Notes: generated by a model from the letters alone, not told the origin. Positions 34,278-43,260 are shown, numbered from the stretch's first letter. The stretch is DNA of 64,000 nt from Spirochaetota bacterium (GCA_030154445.1 JAGUQW010000007.1:1-64000), one strand, 5' to 3'. Program-made: numbers and translations.

Positions 34278-35519
34278 ATGAAATCTACAATGAATTTTAA
34301 AAAAATTTGGGAAGCTTATCACTTCCCTATTATACTGTTAAGCTCCATTGTTATTGGTAGTATTCTTGGTGTCAAGATGGGTACAAATGCCAAGATATTC
34401 AAACCTTTCGGCGATATATTTATTAATGGGATGTTCACTATTGTTGTACCTTTAGTATTTGTAACTATTAGTAGTTCTATTTCTAGTATGAGTAATCTCA
34501 AAAAACTTGGGCATATTCTTAGAAGTCTATTTATAGTTTTTATTTCTACAGGTTTGGTAGCAGCAGTGTTAATACTAATCGTTGTTTCTGTTTTTCCACC
34601 AGCTCTTGGGGTTCAATTAGAAACAGCTTCTGTCGAATTACAAAAACCATTTGAAACAGGTTCTCAAATCGTCAATACATTCACTGTAAATGATTTTCCT
34701 TTATTACTATCCAAAAGTCATCTTCTTCCTTTAATTATTTTTGCATTATTATTTGGTTTGAGTATTAATCTAGCTGGTGACAAAGGCAAACCTATTGCTA
34801 AAGCATTAGATTCCTTATCAGAAGTGTTTTTAAAAATGATAGGTTTATTAATGTATTATGCACCCATAGGTCTTGGAGCTTATTTTGCTGCATTAATCGG
34901 CCAATATGGACAAGATTTGATAGGTTCTTATACAAGAGCAATGCTCATCTATTATCCTTTATGTATTGCCTATTTTATCTTTGCGTTCCCTATTTATGCT
35001 TTTATTGCTGGAGGCAAAGAAGGAGTTCGTAGATTACAATATATTGTATCACCAGCTATCACAGCTTTAGCAACACAAAGTAGTATTGCTACAATTCCTG
35101 TCAATCTTGAAGCATGTGAAAAAATAGGTGTTCCAAAAGAAATTAGAGATATTGTATTACCTATTGGTGCTACTGCCCACATGGACGGAACTGTTATTGG
35201 TACTGTATTAAAAATATCATTTCTATTTGGTATCTATGGTATTCCTTTTACAGGAGTAGAAACATTTGCAACAGCTTTGTTGTTAGCACTTGCTGGGGGA
35301 ATTGTGATGTCTGGTGTTCCTGGTGGGGGACTAATAGGAGAGATCTTTATTGTTTCTATGTATGGATTCCCACCCGAAGCTTTTCCTATTATTGCGACTC
35401 TTGGATATTTAATTGATCCTCCTGCTACTATGATTAATGCTACTGGTGATACAATAGCATCAATGCTTGTAACTCGTATGGTAGAAGGTAAAGATTGGAT
35501 AGCTAATAAATTAGCATAA
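34278..35519 (+). CDS. Dicarboxylate/amino acid:cation symporter (DAACS family)
   Basis: Na+- or H+-coupled carrier (413 aa) of the GltP/GltT/DctA family, importing glutamate, aspartate or C4-dicarboxylates. Typical motifs: the first hairpin STIPVNLEACEKIGVP, the helix 7 sodium-binding AHMDGTVIG (usually NMDGT), the second hairpin GGIVMSGVPGGGLIGE, and the helix 8 substrate site PPATMINATGDTIAS. I start at the ATG 34278-34280, after AAGGAG; a longer frame begins 18 codons earlier without support. His replaces the usual Asn before MDGT, a change near a sodium site. A terminator follows. Confidence 0.93.
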   Translation: MKSTMNFKKIWEAYHFPIILLSSIVIGSILGVKMGTNAKIFKPFGDIFINGMFTIVVPLVFVTISSSISSMSNLKKLGHILRSLFIVFISTGLVAAVLILIVVSVFPPALGVQLETASVELQKPFETGSQIVNTFTVNDFPLLLSKSHLLPLIIFALLFGLSINLAGDKGKPIAKALDSLSEVFLKMIGLLMYYAPIGLGAYFAALIGQYGQDLIGSYTRAMLIYYPLCIAYFIFAFPIYAFIAGGKEGVRRLQYIVSPAITALATQSSIATIPVNLEACEKIGVPKEIRDIVLPIGATAHMDGTVIGTVLKISFLFGIYGIPFTGVETFATALLLALAGGIVMSGVPGGGLIGEIFIVSMYGFPPEAFPIIATLGYLIDPPATMINATGDTIASMLVTRMVEGKDWIANKLA

Positions 35520-35539
35520 TCAACTATATGACTAATCAC

Positions 35540-35572
35540 AAAAAAGCACAGGATAATTTCTTGTGCTTTTTT
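35540..35572 (+). terminator. Terminator after the DAACS symporter
   Basis: Stem A6-GCACA with TGTGC-T6 and an 11-base loop, 20 bp after the stop codon. Confidence 0.85.
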
Positions 35573-35634
35573 ACAACAGTATTATTACTATTTATGATAA
35601 TTTATTATTATAATAATTAATGAAGGAGTTTAAT

Positions 35635-36303
35635 ATGTTCATTAACAAATATATAGATCACACCATCCTCAAAGCTAATACAACAGAAAAACAAATTCAA
35701 CAATTATGCACAGAGGCTATAGAAAATCAATTCTATGCAATTTGTATTAATGGCTCTTATGTTTCTTTAGCACAAAAATTGCTAAAAAACACTAATATAC
35801 ACATTGCCGCTGTTATTGGATTTCCTCTTGGTGCTATGAGTACAGAATCAAAAATTTTTGAAGCTAAACAATGTGTCAAAGATGGGGCTACAGAAATTGA
35901 TATGGTTATTAATATTGGATTTCTCAAAGACAAAAAATACGATCTTATCCAACAAGAAATCACACAAATAAAACAAGCAATAGGATCACATATTCTTAAA
36001 GTAATTATCGAGACTTGCCTCCTTACTGATGATGAAAAGCGTAAAATGTGTTCTATTGTTATTAATTCTGGTGCCGAATATATAAAAACATCTACAGGAT
36101 TTAATAGTAATGGCGCTACCAAAGAAGATTTAACTCTCATGCTTGAAGAAGTTCAAGGAAAAATTTTGATTAAAGCTGCTGGAGGAATTAGTAATACCCA
36201 AATAGCTCAAGATTATATTAATATGGGTATAATGCGTTTGGGTACTAGTTCTGGTATAGAACTTATAAAAAACACAGCTATTAACAACGAAAGCACCTAT
36301 TAA
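35635..36303 (+). CDS. deoC: Deoxyribose-phosphate aldolase
   Basis: Class I aldolase (222 aa) splitting 2-deoxyribose-5-phosphate into glyceraldehyde-3-phosphate and acetaldehyde in nucleoside breakdown. Key residues are seen: DHTILKANTTE at the start, the acidic proton-relay Asp in GATEIDMVINIGFLK, the Schiff-base Lys in YIKTSTGF (about residue 148) and the second Lys in LIKAAGGIS. AAGGAG precedes the chosen ATG (35635); an upstream in-frame ATG five codons earlier lies inside the ribosome site. It stands alone with a strong hairpin downstream; no other deo genes adjoin it. Confidence 0.95.
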   Translation: MFINKYIDHTILKANTTEKQIQQLCTEAIENQFYAICINGSYVSLAQKLLKNTNIHIAAVIGFPLGAMSTESKIFEAKQCVKDGATEIDMVINIGFLKDKKYDLIQQEITQIKQAIGSHILKVIIETCLLTDDEKRKMCSIVINSGAEYIKTSTGFNSNGATKEDLTLMLEEVQGKILIKAAGGISNTQIAQDYINMGIMRLGTSSGIELIKNTAINNESTY

Positions 36304-36327
36304 AAATACAAGATCCTATAATAAAAT

Positions 36328-36369
36328 ACAGAAAGCCTCTCTTACTTAATTATAAGAGAGGCTTTCTGT
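36328..36369. terminator. Strong hairpin between deoC and the binding-protein gene
   Basis: A perfect 17-bp inverted repeat (36328-36344 with 36353-36369, 8-base loop). T-tracts are poor, so it may be a terminator for convergent genes or an RNA-stabilising hairpin. Confidence 0.7.
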
Positions 36370-36511
36370 ATTAAAATTTATAATTTTTTATCAGTTTTTT
36401 CTAACTGCTAGTTGGGATCATTTTCAGCTCAACAAATTCCCTGAATTAACTCTGTATCAATATTGAAATTAATAATAAGATACATATATCATCAAAATCG
36501 GGGTAATTTTA

Positions 36512-37234
36512 TTATATATTATACTTTTCTTTTAATTGTTGAATAATACCTTCAGATTCTAATACTTGTAAAGCCTCATTCAATTCTTTTTTAAGTGTCT
36601 CTTGTCCTTTATTCATAGAAATTGCATAACCTTCATTTATCTCATTCTCTACAATACCTAATATAGCTAAATCTGGATTTTGTTCCATTTGTAATTTTGC
36701 AGCAATAGAAGATAATATAACTCCATCAATTTTTTGGCTTTTAAGATCTAAAATAGCACCTGTATAATTATTATATAATACTGGCACTACTTGAGGTATA
36801 GTATTTAATATTGTTTCTTGAATAGATCCCAATAGTACGCCTATTTTTCTATTTTGTAAATTGTTAATATCTAATTTAGATACATTATTAGATAATTTAA
36901 TTATTACTTGAATATCTCTACTATAATTATCTGTAAAATCTACAACTTTTTGACGATCTATTGTTGGCGAAATTCCAATTAATATGTCTACTTTTTTAGC
37001 TTGAAGGGCTGCTATCAAACCATCAAAAGTCATATTTTCAAATTTATAAGTATATCCAGCTTCTTCTAAGAGATATTTTACCAATTCTACATTAAATCCA
37101 ACAAACTCATTTCCTTCTAAATATTCATATGGTGCATATTCTGCATTTACTCCTATTTTAAGATGTTTTGTATTATTATTTTTTTGACAAGATACTAGAA
37201 TCATAAGCATGACTAATACTATTATTTTTTTCAT
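36512..37234 (-). CDS. Amino-acid-type ABC transporter substrate-binding lipoprotein
   Basis: Family 3 solute-binding protein (240 aa). The signal MKKIIVLVMLMILVSC has a lipobox at Cys 16. The mature part shows the family pattern: LKIGVNAEYAPYEYLEGNEFVGFNVEL, FDGLIAALQAKKVDILIG, DRQKVVDFTDNYSR and a second lobe ending QLKEKYNI. It should catch polar amino acids in the periplasm. No permease or ATPase gene lies beside it, so it is either served by a transporter elsewhere or has another role. AAGGAA before the ATG. Confidence 0.9.
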   Translation of the reverse strand: MKKIIVLVMLMILVSCQKNNNTKHLKIGVNAEYAPYEYLEGNEFVGFNVELVKYLLEEAGYTYKFENMTFDGLIAALQAKKVDILIGISPTIDRQKVVDFTDNYSRDIQVIIKLSNNVSKLDINNLQNRKIGVLLGSIQETILNTIPQVVPVLYNNYTGAILDLKSQKIDGVILSSIAAKLQMEQNPDLAILGIVENEINEGYAISMNKGQETLKKELNEALQVLESEGIIQQLKEKYNI

Positions 37235-37408
37235 AAAATTTTCCTTATTTATATATATTATTATTTCATAATAATTGTTTTATATTATATCTTATAAAAT
37301 ATAATTCTGTCAATATTTTGTCATAGTCATATATATAGTTATTTTATTCACTTAATAACATATTCCAATATAAATCAAATACAATTAGAATGTATGATAA
37401 AAAATTTA

Positions 37409-37457
37409 TTGACATGAGTTTATATTATATTATAATACAGTATATTATAATATAATA
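37409..37457 (+). promoter_or_regulatory. Promoter with 15-bp AT-only palindrome for the second PTS
   Basis: TTGACA (37409-37414) and TATAAT (37431-37436) are 16 bp apart. A perfect 15-bp inverted repeat of A and T only (37423-37437 with 37443-37457, spacer CAGTA) covers the minus-10 box and start site and ends just before the ribosome site, a good place for a repressor or for a leader hairpin hiding the ribosome site. Confidence 0.75.
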
Positions 37458-37469
37458 AAGGAGTATAAG

Positions 37470-39323
37470 ATGAAACATTCACTACATAATTTGATATCAT
37501 CAGATTTAATTTTTTTAGATCAATTATTTAACAATAAAAAAGCCTTTGTTCAGTATGCTTCTGAAATACTTGTACAAAAAGGATTGTGTACTGATAGTAA
37601 ACAATTTTATAAAGATGTTCTTAATAGAGAAAGTTTGTCCAGTACAGATTTTGAGGAAGGAATTGCTATCCCTCATGCAAAAAGTAGTGCTATCTCAAAA
37701 GTTAGTATAGTTATAACAACCTTAAAAAATAAATGGAAAAATACAGAAGGTCAAAATCCTATTTCTGTAGCTTTTTTACTTGCTATCCCAAAAGAAGCTA
37801 ATGATGAACATATAGAAATTTTAAGTAAGTTGTCCGTACTTCTTCTTAAAAAAGGATTTATAGAAAAATTAAATAGCACTAGCTCTACAGAAGAATTTAT
37901 TAATATTCTTACTAAATTTGAAACATCAGACAATATTAATACTTCTAATGAACTACCTCAAATTGTTGCTGTCACAGCATGTCCTATAGGTGTCGCTCAT
38001 ACCTATGTTGCTGCTCAAAAATTACGGGATATGGCTCAAGAATTGAATATCTCTATCAAAGTAGAAACACAAGGATCTATAGGTATCGAAAACAAACTAA
38101 CTAAAGCAGATATAGAATCAGCAAAAACTGTTATTTTAGCATGTGATAAAGCTATAGATAAATCTCGTTTTGTAGGAAAAATTATTATTGAATGCAGTGT
38201 CAAAAAACCTATTACTAATAGTAAAGAACTCTTACAAGATGCCTTACAACAAAAAGGTATTCTATTAGAATCAAGCTCAGGCTCATCTTCTTCCTCTTCA
38301 GAAGATAAAACACCTTTTTACCGTTATTTAATGGGTGGTGTTAGTGCTATTATTCCAGTAGTTGTTGTTGGCGGTGTTTATATTGCCCTTGCTATTGCTA
38401 TGTCTGGAGTTGAAGTAGGTACAGGAGTTAATATTACAAATCCTTTACTCCAAAAAATGGAACAAGTTGGTGGTTTAGCATTTGGGTTAATGATTCCTAT
38501 ATTAGCAGGTTTTATTGCGATGAGTATTGCTGATAAACCAGGATTAATCCCAGGAATGGTTGGTGGAGCATTAGCTGCTCAACTAGGAGCTGGATTTTTA
38601 GGTGGTATTCTTGCTGGTTTCTTAGCTGGATTTTTTGTCAGTAAATTAGTAAAAATAAAGCTACCTCAAAATCTCATGGCTATTATGCCCATTTTTATAA
38701 TACCTTTAGTTGGTACAGGTTTGACTGTTGCGACACTTTATATTATTGGTAGTCCTATAAAAGGATTCATGGATAGTATGACTCTATTTTTACAAAATAT
38801 GCAAGGTAGTGCTGTCTTATTAGGGGCTATTATTGGTGCTATGATTGCTTTTGATATGGGTGGCCCTGTTAATAAAGTAGCATTTTTATTTGGTGTCTCT
38901 ATGATTCAATCTGGAGTTCCTGAAATCATGGGAATGGTAGCCGTTGCTGTTTGTATTCCACCACTAGGAATTTGGCTTGCAACTCAAATTCGTCCTGTAT
39001 TATTTGATAAACAAGAAAGAGAGGCTGGTAATGCAGCTTTAATTATGGGAATGATAGGTATAACAGAAGGGGCAATACCTTTTGCAGTTGCAAATCCAAT
39101 TCGTGTTATTCCTGCACTCATGACTGGAAGTATGGTTGGGGGAATGCTAGCGGGACTTTGGAAAGTTGGGGATTATGCTCCTCACGGTGGACCTATTGTT
39201 TTACCAGTTGTTAATAATCCTATAGGATTTATTATTGCGATTTTAGTTGGAACGACAGTAACAGCACTGACTCTTATATTCTTATTATCACAACAACAAA
39301 ATAAAAAAGCTCAAAATATTTAA
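37470..39323 (+). CDS. Second PTS fructose-family transporter, fused EIIA-EIIB-EIIC
   Basis: Paralogue of FruA with the same length (617 aa) and domain order. EIIA has the His in GIAIPHAKSS (about residue 69); EIIB (about 170-265) has TACPIGVAHTYVAAQ with its phosphocysteine. A linker rich in Ser (about 270-281) leads to EIIC, with FDMGGPVNKVAF and GITEGAIPFAVANPIRV. There is no sugar-phosphate kinase or regulator beside it, so the sugar may be fructose, mannose-like or 2-O-mannosylglycerate-like; sequence does not tell. AAAGGAG site and a strong promoter with a palindrome precede it. Confidence 0.93.
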   Translation: MKHSLHNLISSDLIFLDQLFNNKKAFVQYASEILVQKGLCTDSKQFYKDVLNRESLSSTDFEEGIAIPHAKSSAISKVSIVITTLKNKWKNTEGQNPISVAFLLAIPKEANDEHIEILSKLSVLLLKKGFIEKLNSTSSTEEFINILTKFETSDNINTSNELPQIVAVTACPIGVAHTYVAAQKLRDMAQELNISIKVETQGSIGIENKLTKADIESAKTVILACDKAIDKSRFVGKIIIECSVKKPITNSKELLQDALQQKGILLESSSGSSSSSSEDKTPFYRYLMGGVSAIIPVVVVGGVYIALAIAMSGVEVGTGVNITNPLLQKMEQVGGLAFGLMIPILAGFIAMSIADKPGLIPGMVGGALAAQLGAGFLGGILAGFLAGFFVSKLVKIKLPQNLMAIMPIFIIPLVGTGLTVATLYIIGSPIKGFMDSMTLFLQNMQGSAVLLGAIIGAMIAFDMGGPVNKVAFLFGVSMIQSGVPEIMGMVAVAVCIPPLGIWLATQIRPVLFDKQEREAGNAALIMGMIGITEGAIPFAVANPIRVIPALMTGSMVGGMLAGLWKVGDYAPHGGPIVLPVVNNPIGFIIAILVGTTVTALTLIFLLSQQQNKKAQNI

Positions 39324-39368
39324 TTAAAGATTTTTTGATTATTTAATTATTTTTTATATCAAAATTGA

Positions 39369-39425
39369 TTGCTATAGGCTAGAAGAATTTTCTATAATAT
39401 AAATATCATCTCGAGAGATATAATA
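39369..39425 (+). promoter_or_regulatory. Promoter region of the iron transporter operon with imperfect palindrome
   Basis: TTGCTA (39369-39374) and TATAAT (39393-39398) are 18 bp apart. Just downstream lies an imperfect dyad centred on TCTCGAGA, with AAATAT at the left and ATATTT at the right. A metal-responsive repressor site is possible but no clear Fur box is seen. Confidence 0.4.
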
Positions 39426-39443
39426 TTTATAAGGAAAAATTCT

Positions 39444-40460
39444 ATGTGTATGAAGAAAAATAAAATAATATTATTTATTATTACAACTATTACATTAATA
39501 TCATGTGTTGGATCAAACAAAAATGTAGTTAATGTATATTCTACTCGTCACTATACTGTTGATGGGGAAATATTTGATGCATTTACTAAACAAACAGGCA
39601 TCAAAGTTAATATTATCAAATCTGATCCCGATGCTCTACTTACTCGACTTGAACAAGAGAAAAAAGCTCCTCAAGCAGATGTTTTTTTTACAGCTGACTA
39701 CCCTCGTCTTTATAGAGCAAAAGAAAAAGGATTATTAGAAGCTATAAAAACAGATACTTTATTGGCACAGACTTCTCCAAAATACAGAGATAAAGATAAT
39801 TTTTGGTATGGTATGAGCCTACGCCTGAGAATTATTGCTATAGACACTAATTGGACAGGAGCTCGGCCTTCTACCTATGCTGATTTAACTAATGAAATCT
39901 ACAAAGGTAAAATATTAGTACGTAGCGGTAGTAATGCTTACAATATCTCACTAATTGCTTCTCTTTTAGCACAGTGGGGTGAAACAAGAACTAAAGAATT
40001 TCTTAAAAGATTTGTAGCAAACTTTGCTCGTACTCCTGAAGGAAATGATAGAAAACAAGTTGCTGATATTTATGCAAAAAAAGGTTCTTTAGCTATTATA
40101 AATACTTACTATATGGGACTTATGTACACTTCTGTTGATCCAGAAGTTCAAAATGCAGCTAAATCAGTAGATCTTATCTATCCACAAGATACTCATTTTA
40201 ATATTAGTGGTTTTGGTGTTATTAAAAATGCAAAAAACAAAGCAAATGCTATCAAATTATTAGAATTTGTAACTAGTGACTATGCTCAAAATAAAATCAC
40301 TTTAGAAAATTTTGAATATCCAGTAAATCCTAATGTTGCTCCTACTGATATATTCCTAAAATGGTCAGATAGTCCAAAAATGGATAATGTTGAGCTTGAT
40401 GCATGGGGTTCCTATTATGAGCGAGCAGCAATCTTAATTGATGAAGCAGGTTGGAAATAA
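39444..40460 (+). CDS. Ferric iron ABC transporter substrate-binding lipoprotein
   Basis: Extracellular solute-binding protein (338 aa) of the FutA/FbpA/SfuA type that carries Fe(III). The signal has a lipobox at LISC. The mature part reads VVNVYSTRHYTVDGEIFDAF, the typical FutA start, then ADVFFTADYPRLYRAKEKGLL, RPSTYADLTNE, RTPEGNDRKQVADIYAKKGSLAIINTYYMG with the paired tyrosines that bind iron in this family, and HFNISGFGVIKNAKNK. AAGGA precedes the ATG. First gene of a three-gene operon with permease and ATPase. Other transition metals cannot be excluded. Confidence 0.93.
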   Translation: MCMKKNKIILFIITTITLISCVGSNKNVVNVYSTRHYTVDGEIFDAFTKQTGIKVNIIKSDPDALLTRLEQEKKAPQADVFFTADYPRLYRAKEKGLLEAIKTDTLLAQTSPKYRDKDNFWYGMSLRLRIIAIDTNWTGARPSTYADLTNEIYKGKILVRSGSNAYNISLIASLLAQWGETRTKEFLKRFVANFARTPEGNDRKQVADIYAKKGSLAIINTYYMGLMYTSVDPEVQNAAKSVDLIYPQDTHFNISGFGVIKNAKNKANAIKLLEFVTSDYAQNKITLENFEYPVNPNVAPTDIFLKWSDSPKMDNVELDAWGSYYERAAILIDEAGWK

Positions 40461-40493
40461 TTTTCAATCGATTATTATAAATAAATCAATTCT

Positions 40494-40539
40494 ATATTTG
40501 TAAGGGTGGTGATCTTAATATTTCCACTCTTACAAATAT
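40494..40539 (+). promoter_or_regulatory. Intercistronic hairpin between binding protein and permease genes
   Basis: A 16-bp stem with one G-U pair (40494-40509 with 40524-40539, 14-base loop). The T stretch after it is short. It likely limits readthrough or protects the upstream mRNA, giving more binding protein than permease, a common arrangement. Confidence 0.7.
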
Positions 40540-40559
40540 AATTTTTAATAGTGGAAATA

Positions 40560-42179
40560 ATGTCTTACAATCCAAAAATATATTTTATCAAACAAGTTAT
40601 ACCCAAAATTTTGTCTTTATTATTAGTAGGAATATTATTTTATCCTATTCTTCCTTTATTTTTAAGTATTTTCACACCTTCTAGCAAAAATTTTGAACAT
40701 ATTGTTAATTTATTTATCATAGATCATACCATAACTACTATTTTGTTACTATTATTTGTAGCATTATTTAGCTTTTTGATTGCTTTATGTGCTAGTATTT
40801 TAGTAAGTTTTTACAAATTTCCCTTTAGTAATAATTTCAAATTTTTACTTATACTCCCTCTAACTATTCCTACTTATTTTGGAGCTTATATTTATGATAA
40901 AATTTTTGATTATTCAGGTATTATCAATTCTAATATGAGAAACATTTTTCATATCAATCATTTCCTATCTTTTGATCTTTTTAGTTTTTGGGGTGGTGTT
41001 TTTATCTTTACCCTGTTTTTATTTCCTTATCTTTTTATTATATTATTATCTTTCTTTAGAAAACATATGGCAGAACTTATAGAAGTTGCTCGCACCTTAG
41101 GAGCTTCTCCTTTCACAATATTAATTCATATTATTATGCCTTTAGCTAAATTCCCTATTATTAGTGGAGTAACAATGATTATGATGGAAATTATCAATGA
41201 TTTCGGTGTTACTTCTTATCTGGGTATACAAACCTTCAGTGCTAGTATTTTCAAAGCATGGTTTAGCCTAAATGATATAGCTCTTGCATCTAAGTTATCA
41301 GGTTATTTGGTGCCTGTTATTTTTCTTTTTTTAATACTTTCAAAAAAATATAGTTCAAAAAATTCTCTTTCTTTTGTATCCAATCATGAACCTAGCCCTT
41401 TTCCTCTCAAAGGAAAATATGCTTTTTTGGCTACAGGATTTTGTAGTATTATTTTTATCATTTCTTATGTGCTTCCTGTATTAATTTTAGGATACTATAG
41501 TTACTTTGCCTTTATAAAATATCCTATATGGAATACACTAGCTGTAATGTTTCAAACAATATTCTTGATTCTTATCTCAACGCTTATCTTATTGGTGTTG
41601 GGTTTATTTCTAGCATATCAAAATCGTCGTAAGACCTCTATTTATACAGAATTATTTTCTTTACAGTATGCGCTACCTAGTATTATTATTGCAGTAGCTA
41701 TTTTAAATACTTATTTTCAATTAGAATCTTGGAATATATTCCCTGTGGGTACTGCTACAAAATTACAAAATCTATTTGTTCTAGTAATTTTTGCCTATGT
41801 GACTCGTTTTATGATTCTCAGTTATAATGTATCTTTTAGTGCTTTCAAAAAAATAGGATTTGAGTATCAACAAATATCTCAAACATTAGGATATACAAAA
41901 TTTCAGACATTCTTCAAAATAGAATTACCTCTTATTTTACCCTCTATATTAATTGGCTCAACGATTATTATGATAGATCTTTTCAAAGAACTTCCACTAA
42001 CCTTGTTCTTAAGTCCTTTTAATTTTGAAACCTTATCTACCAGTACGCATAATTATGTAGTTAATGAAATGTTTACAGAATCTACCCCCTCAGCCTTAGT
42101 TTTAATTTTTATTATAGGGTTCGTTACTTGGGGGCTTTTTAGATACAGTTATTATTCAAATAAAGGAAAAAAATTATGA
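40560..42179 (+). CDS. Ferric iron ABC transporter permease
   Basis: Membrane subunit (539 aa) of the FbpB/SfuB type, two permease halves fused, about twelve helices. Each half shows the EAA-type loop that meets the ATPase: EVARTLGASPFTILIHIIMP at about residue 175 and QISQTLGYTKFQTFFKIELP at about 440. The ATG at 40560 is taken as start; the frame opens slightly earlier at a GTG. The ribosome site (GGAA) is close to the ATG and weak. The stop overlaps the next gene by four bases (ATGA). Confidence 0.92.
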   Translation: MSYNPKIYFIKQVIPKILSLLLVGILFYPILPLFLSIFTPSSKNFEHIVNLFIIDHTITTILLLLFVALFSFLIALCASILVSFYKFPFSNNFKFLLILPLTIPTYFGAYIYDKIFDYSGIINSNMRNIFHINHFLSFDLFSFWGGVFIFTLFLFPYLFIILLSFFRKHMAELIEVARTLGASPFTILIHIIMPLAKFPIISGVTMIMMEIINDFGVTSYLGIQTFSASIFKAWFSLNDIALASKLSGYLVPVIFLFLILSKKYSSKNSLSFVSNHEPSPFPLKGKYAFLATGFCSIIFIISYVLPVLILGYYSYFAFIKYPIWNTLAVMFQTIFLILISTLILLVLGLFLAYQNRRKTSIYTELFSLQYALPSIIIAVAILNTYFQLESWNIFPVGTATKLQNLFVLVIFAYVTRFMILSYNVSFSAFKKIGFEYQQISQTLGYTKFQTFFKIELPLILPSILIGSTIIMIDLFKELPLTLFLSPFNFETLSTSTHNYVVNEMFTESTPSALVLIFIIGFVTWGLFRYSYYSNKGKKL

Positions 42180-42895
42180 AATTACAATTAGAGAATATTT
42201 CTTTTCGTTATCCAACTGCCAAAACAAATACCATTAACAATCTCTCTTTCAGTTTGAATGACAAAGCAATCACTGCTATTATGGGGGCTAGTGGTGCTGG
42301 TAAAAGCACTTTATTAAGACTTATTGTTGGTTTAGAAACTCCTCAATCAGGGCAAATTATTTTAAATGATAAGATACTCAAAGATAATTTTACTAATATT
42401 CCCACAGAATATAGAAATATAGGTATGGTATTTCAAAATTATATGCTTTTCCCACACATGACAGTATACGAAAATATTTCTTTCGGATTAGATGCTATCA
42501 AAAAAATGACTAAAGAACAAAAAATAGAACGCTGTCATGACATACTTAAACTCATAGAATTAACTCCATTTCGAGATACTTATCCGCAATACTTATCGGG
42601 TGGACAACAACAACGAGTTGCTTTAGGTCGTGCGTTGGCACCTATGCCCAAACTACTTTTACTAGATGAGCCTTTTTCTAATTTAGATGCTTTTTTACGA
42701 AATAAAATTCAAAAAGAACTTCAAGATATTCTAAACAGAGCTCAAGTAACTACCATTTTAGTTACGCATAATGTTTCTGATCTACAAATTGCTGATCATA
42801 TTGTGCTACTCAGTCCAGATACTATTAGAACAGGAACTTTTTCTGAATTACGAAATGATGCCAATTGTCCTCTTGTAAATCATCTTCTACAATAA
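42176..42895 (+). CDS. Ferric iron ABC transporter ATPase
   Basis: ABC ATPase (239 aa). Walker A GASGAGKSTL, Q loop MVFQNYMLFPHMTVYENI, signature LSGGQQQRVALGRAL, Walker B LLLLDEPFSNLD, switch His in LVTHNVSDL. It is shorter than classical FbpC/PotA-type subunits (about 350 aa) because the C-terminal regulatory domain is missing, so feedback control by metal through that domain is unlikely. Coupled to the permease by an ATGA overlap. Confidence 0.93.
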   Translation: MKLQLENISFRYPTAKTNTINNLSFSLNDKAITAIMGASGAGKSTLLRLIVGLETPQSGQIILNDKILKDNFTNIPTEYRNIGMVFQNYMLFPHMTVYENISFGLDAIKKMTKEQKIERCHDILKLIELTPFRDTYPQYLSGGQQQRVALGRALAPMPKLLLLDEPFSNLDAFLRNKIQKELQDILNRAQVTTILVTHNVSDLQIADHIVLLSPDTIRTGTFSELRNDANCPLVNHLLQ

Positions 42896-42902
42896 AAATA
42901 CA

Positions 42903-42931
42903 TTGACTTTACTATATATTTATTTTATAAT
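42903..42931 (+). promoter_or_regulatory. Promoter in the 42.9-43.3 kb intergenic region
   Basis: TTGACT (42903-42908) and TATAAT (42926-42931) with an ideal 17-bp spacer, only seven bases after the ATPase stop. Confidence 0.75.
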
Positions 42932-42968
42932 AATTCCTAATAAATCTTTAATAGGGGGAGACAAAATA

Positions 42969-43025
42969 TGAAATTGTTTTCAAAAAAAAGTATCAGGATT
43001 TATCTTATCAATAACCAACAATAGT
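42969..43025 (+). CDS. Tiny ORF with strong ribosome site and an A8 run
   Basis: An 18-codon frame (MKLFSKKSIRIYLINNQQ) follows an AGGGGGAG ribosome site and a near-consensus promoter, so it is probably translated. It contains eight A (42982-42989). If one A is lost, the frame extends to 28 residues with a hydrophobic middle (SGFILSITNN) and stops at 43055. It could be a leader peptide, a slippage-controlled small protein or the remnant of a decayed gene. No similar protein is known to me. Confidence 0.4.
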
Positions 43026-43095
43026 CCTATACTATTACCTAAAATTTACAAATAAAGTCCTTATTTTACAAGACATCTGAAGTAAATGAATTTTT

Positions 43096-43143
43096 ATTTA
43101 AATTTATAAGAATTTCAAATCAGAGATTCTTATAAATTTAAAT
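43096..43143 (+). ncRNA. Perfect 18-bp hairpin in a transcribed intergenic region (candidate structured RNA)
   Basis: Positions 43096-43113 pair perfectly with 43126-43143 around a 12-base loop. It lies between the promoter at 42903 and the terminator at 43219, so it should be in an RNA of roughly 320 bases. No known RNA family is recognised. Confidence 0.4.
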
Positions 43144-43218
43144 GGTCGATTTCTATTTGTCAAACTCTCTAACAAGATATTTCTCCTTATGAAACTATAG
43201 TCTCTTAATTTAAAAAAG

Positions 43219-43260
43219 AACCCCAAGATTCATCGTATTTGATAAATCTTGGGGTTTATT
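43219..43260. terminator. Terminator serving the small-ORF transcript and the lipoprotein gene
   Basis: Twelve-base perfect stem AACCCCAAGATT/AATCTTGGGGTT (43219-43230 with 43245-43256) followed by a short T stretch; on the minus strand A residues at 43213-43218 give the T run. It lies 15 bp past the minus-strand small ORF. Confidence 0.8.

Noticed and set aside
39369-39425. A Fur box before the iron transporter
   Set aside because: The dyad is imperfect and does not match the known Fur consensus well; kept only as a low-confidence regulatory feature.
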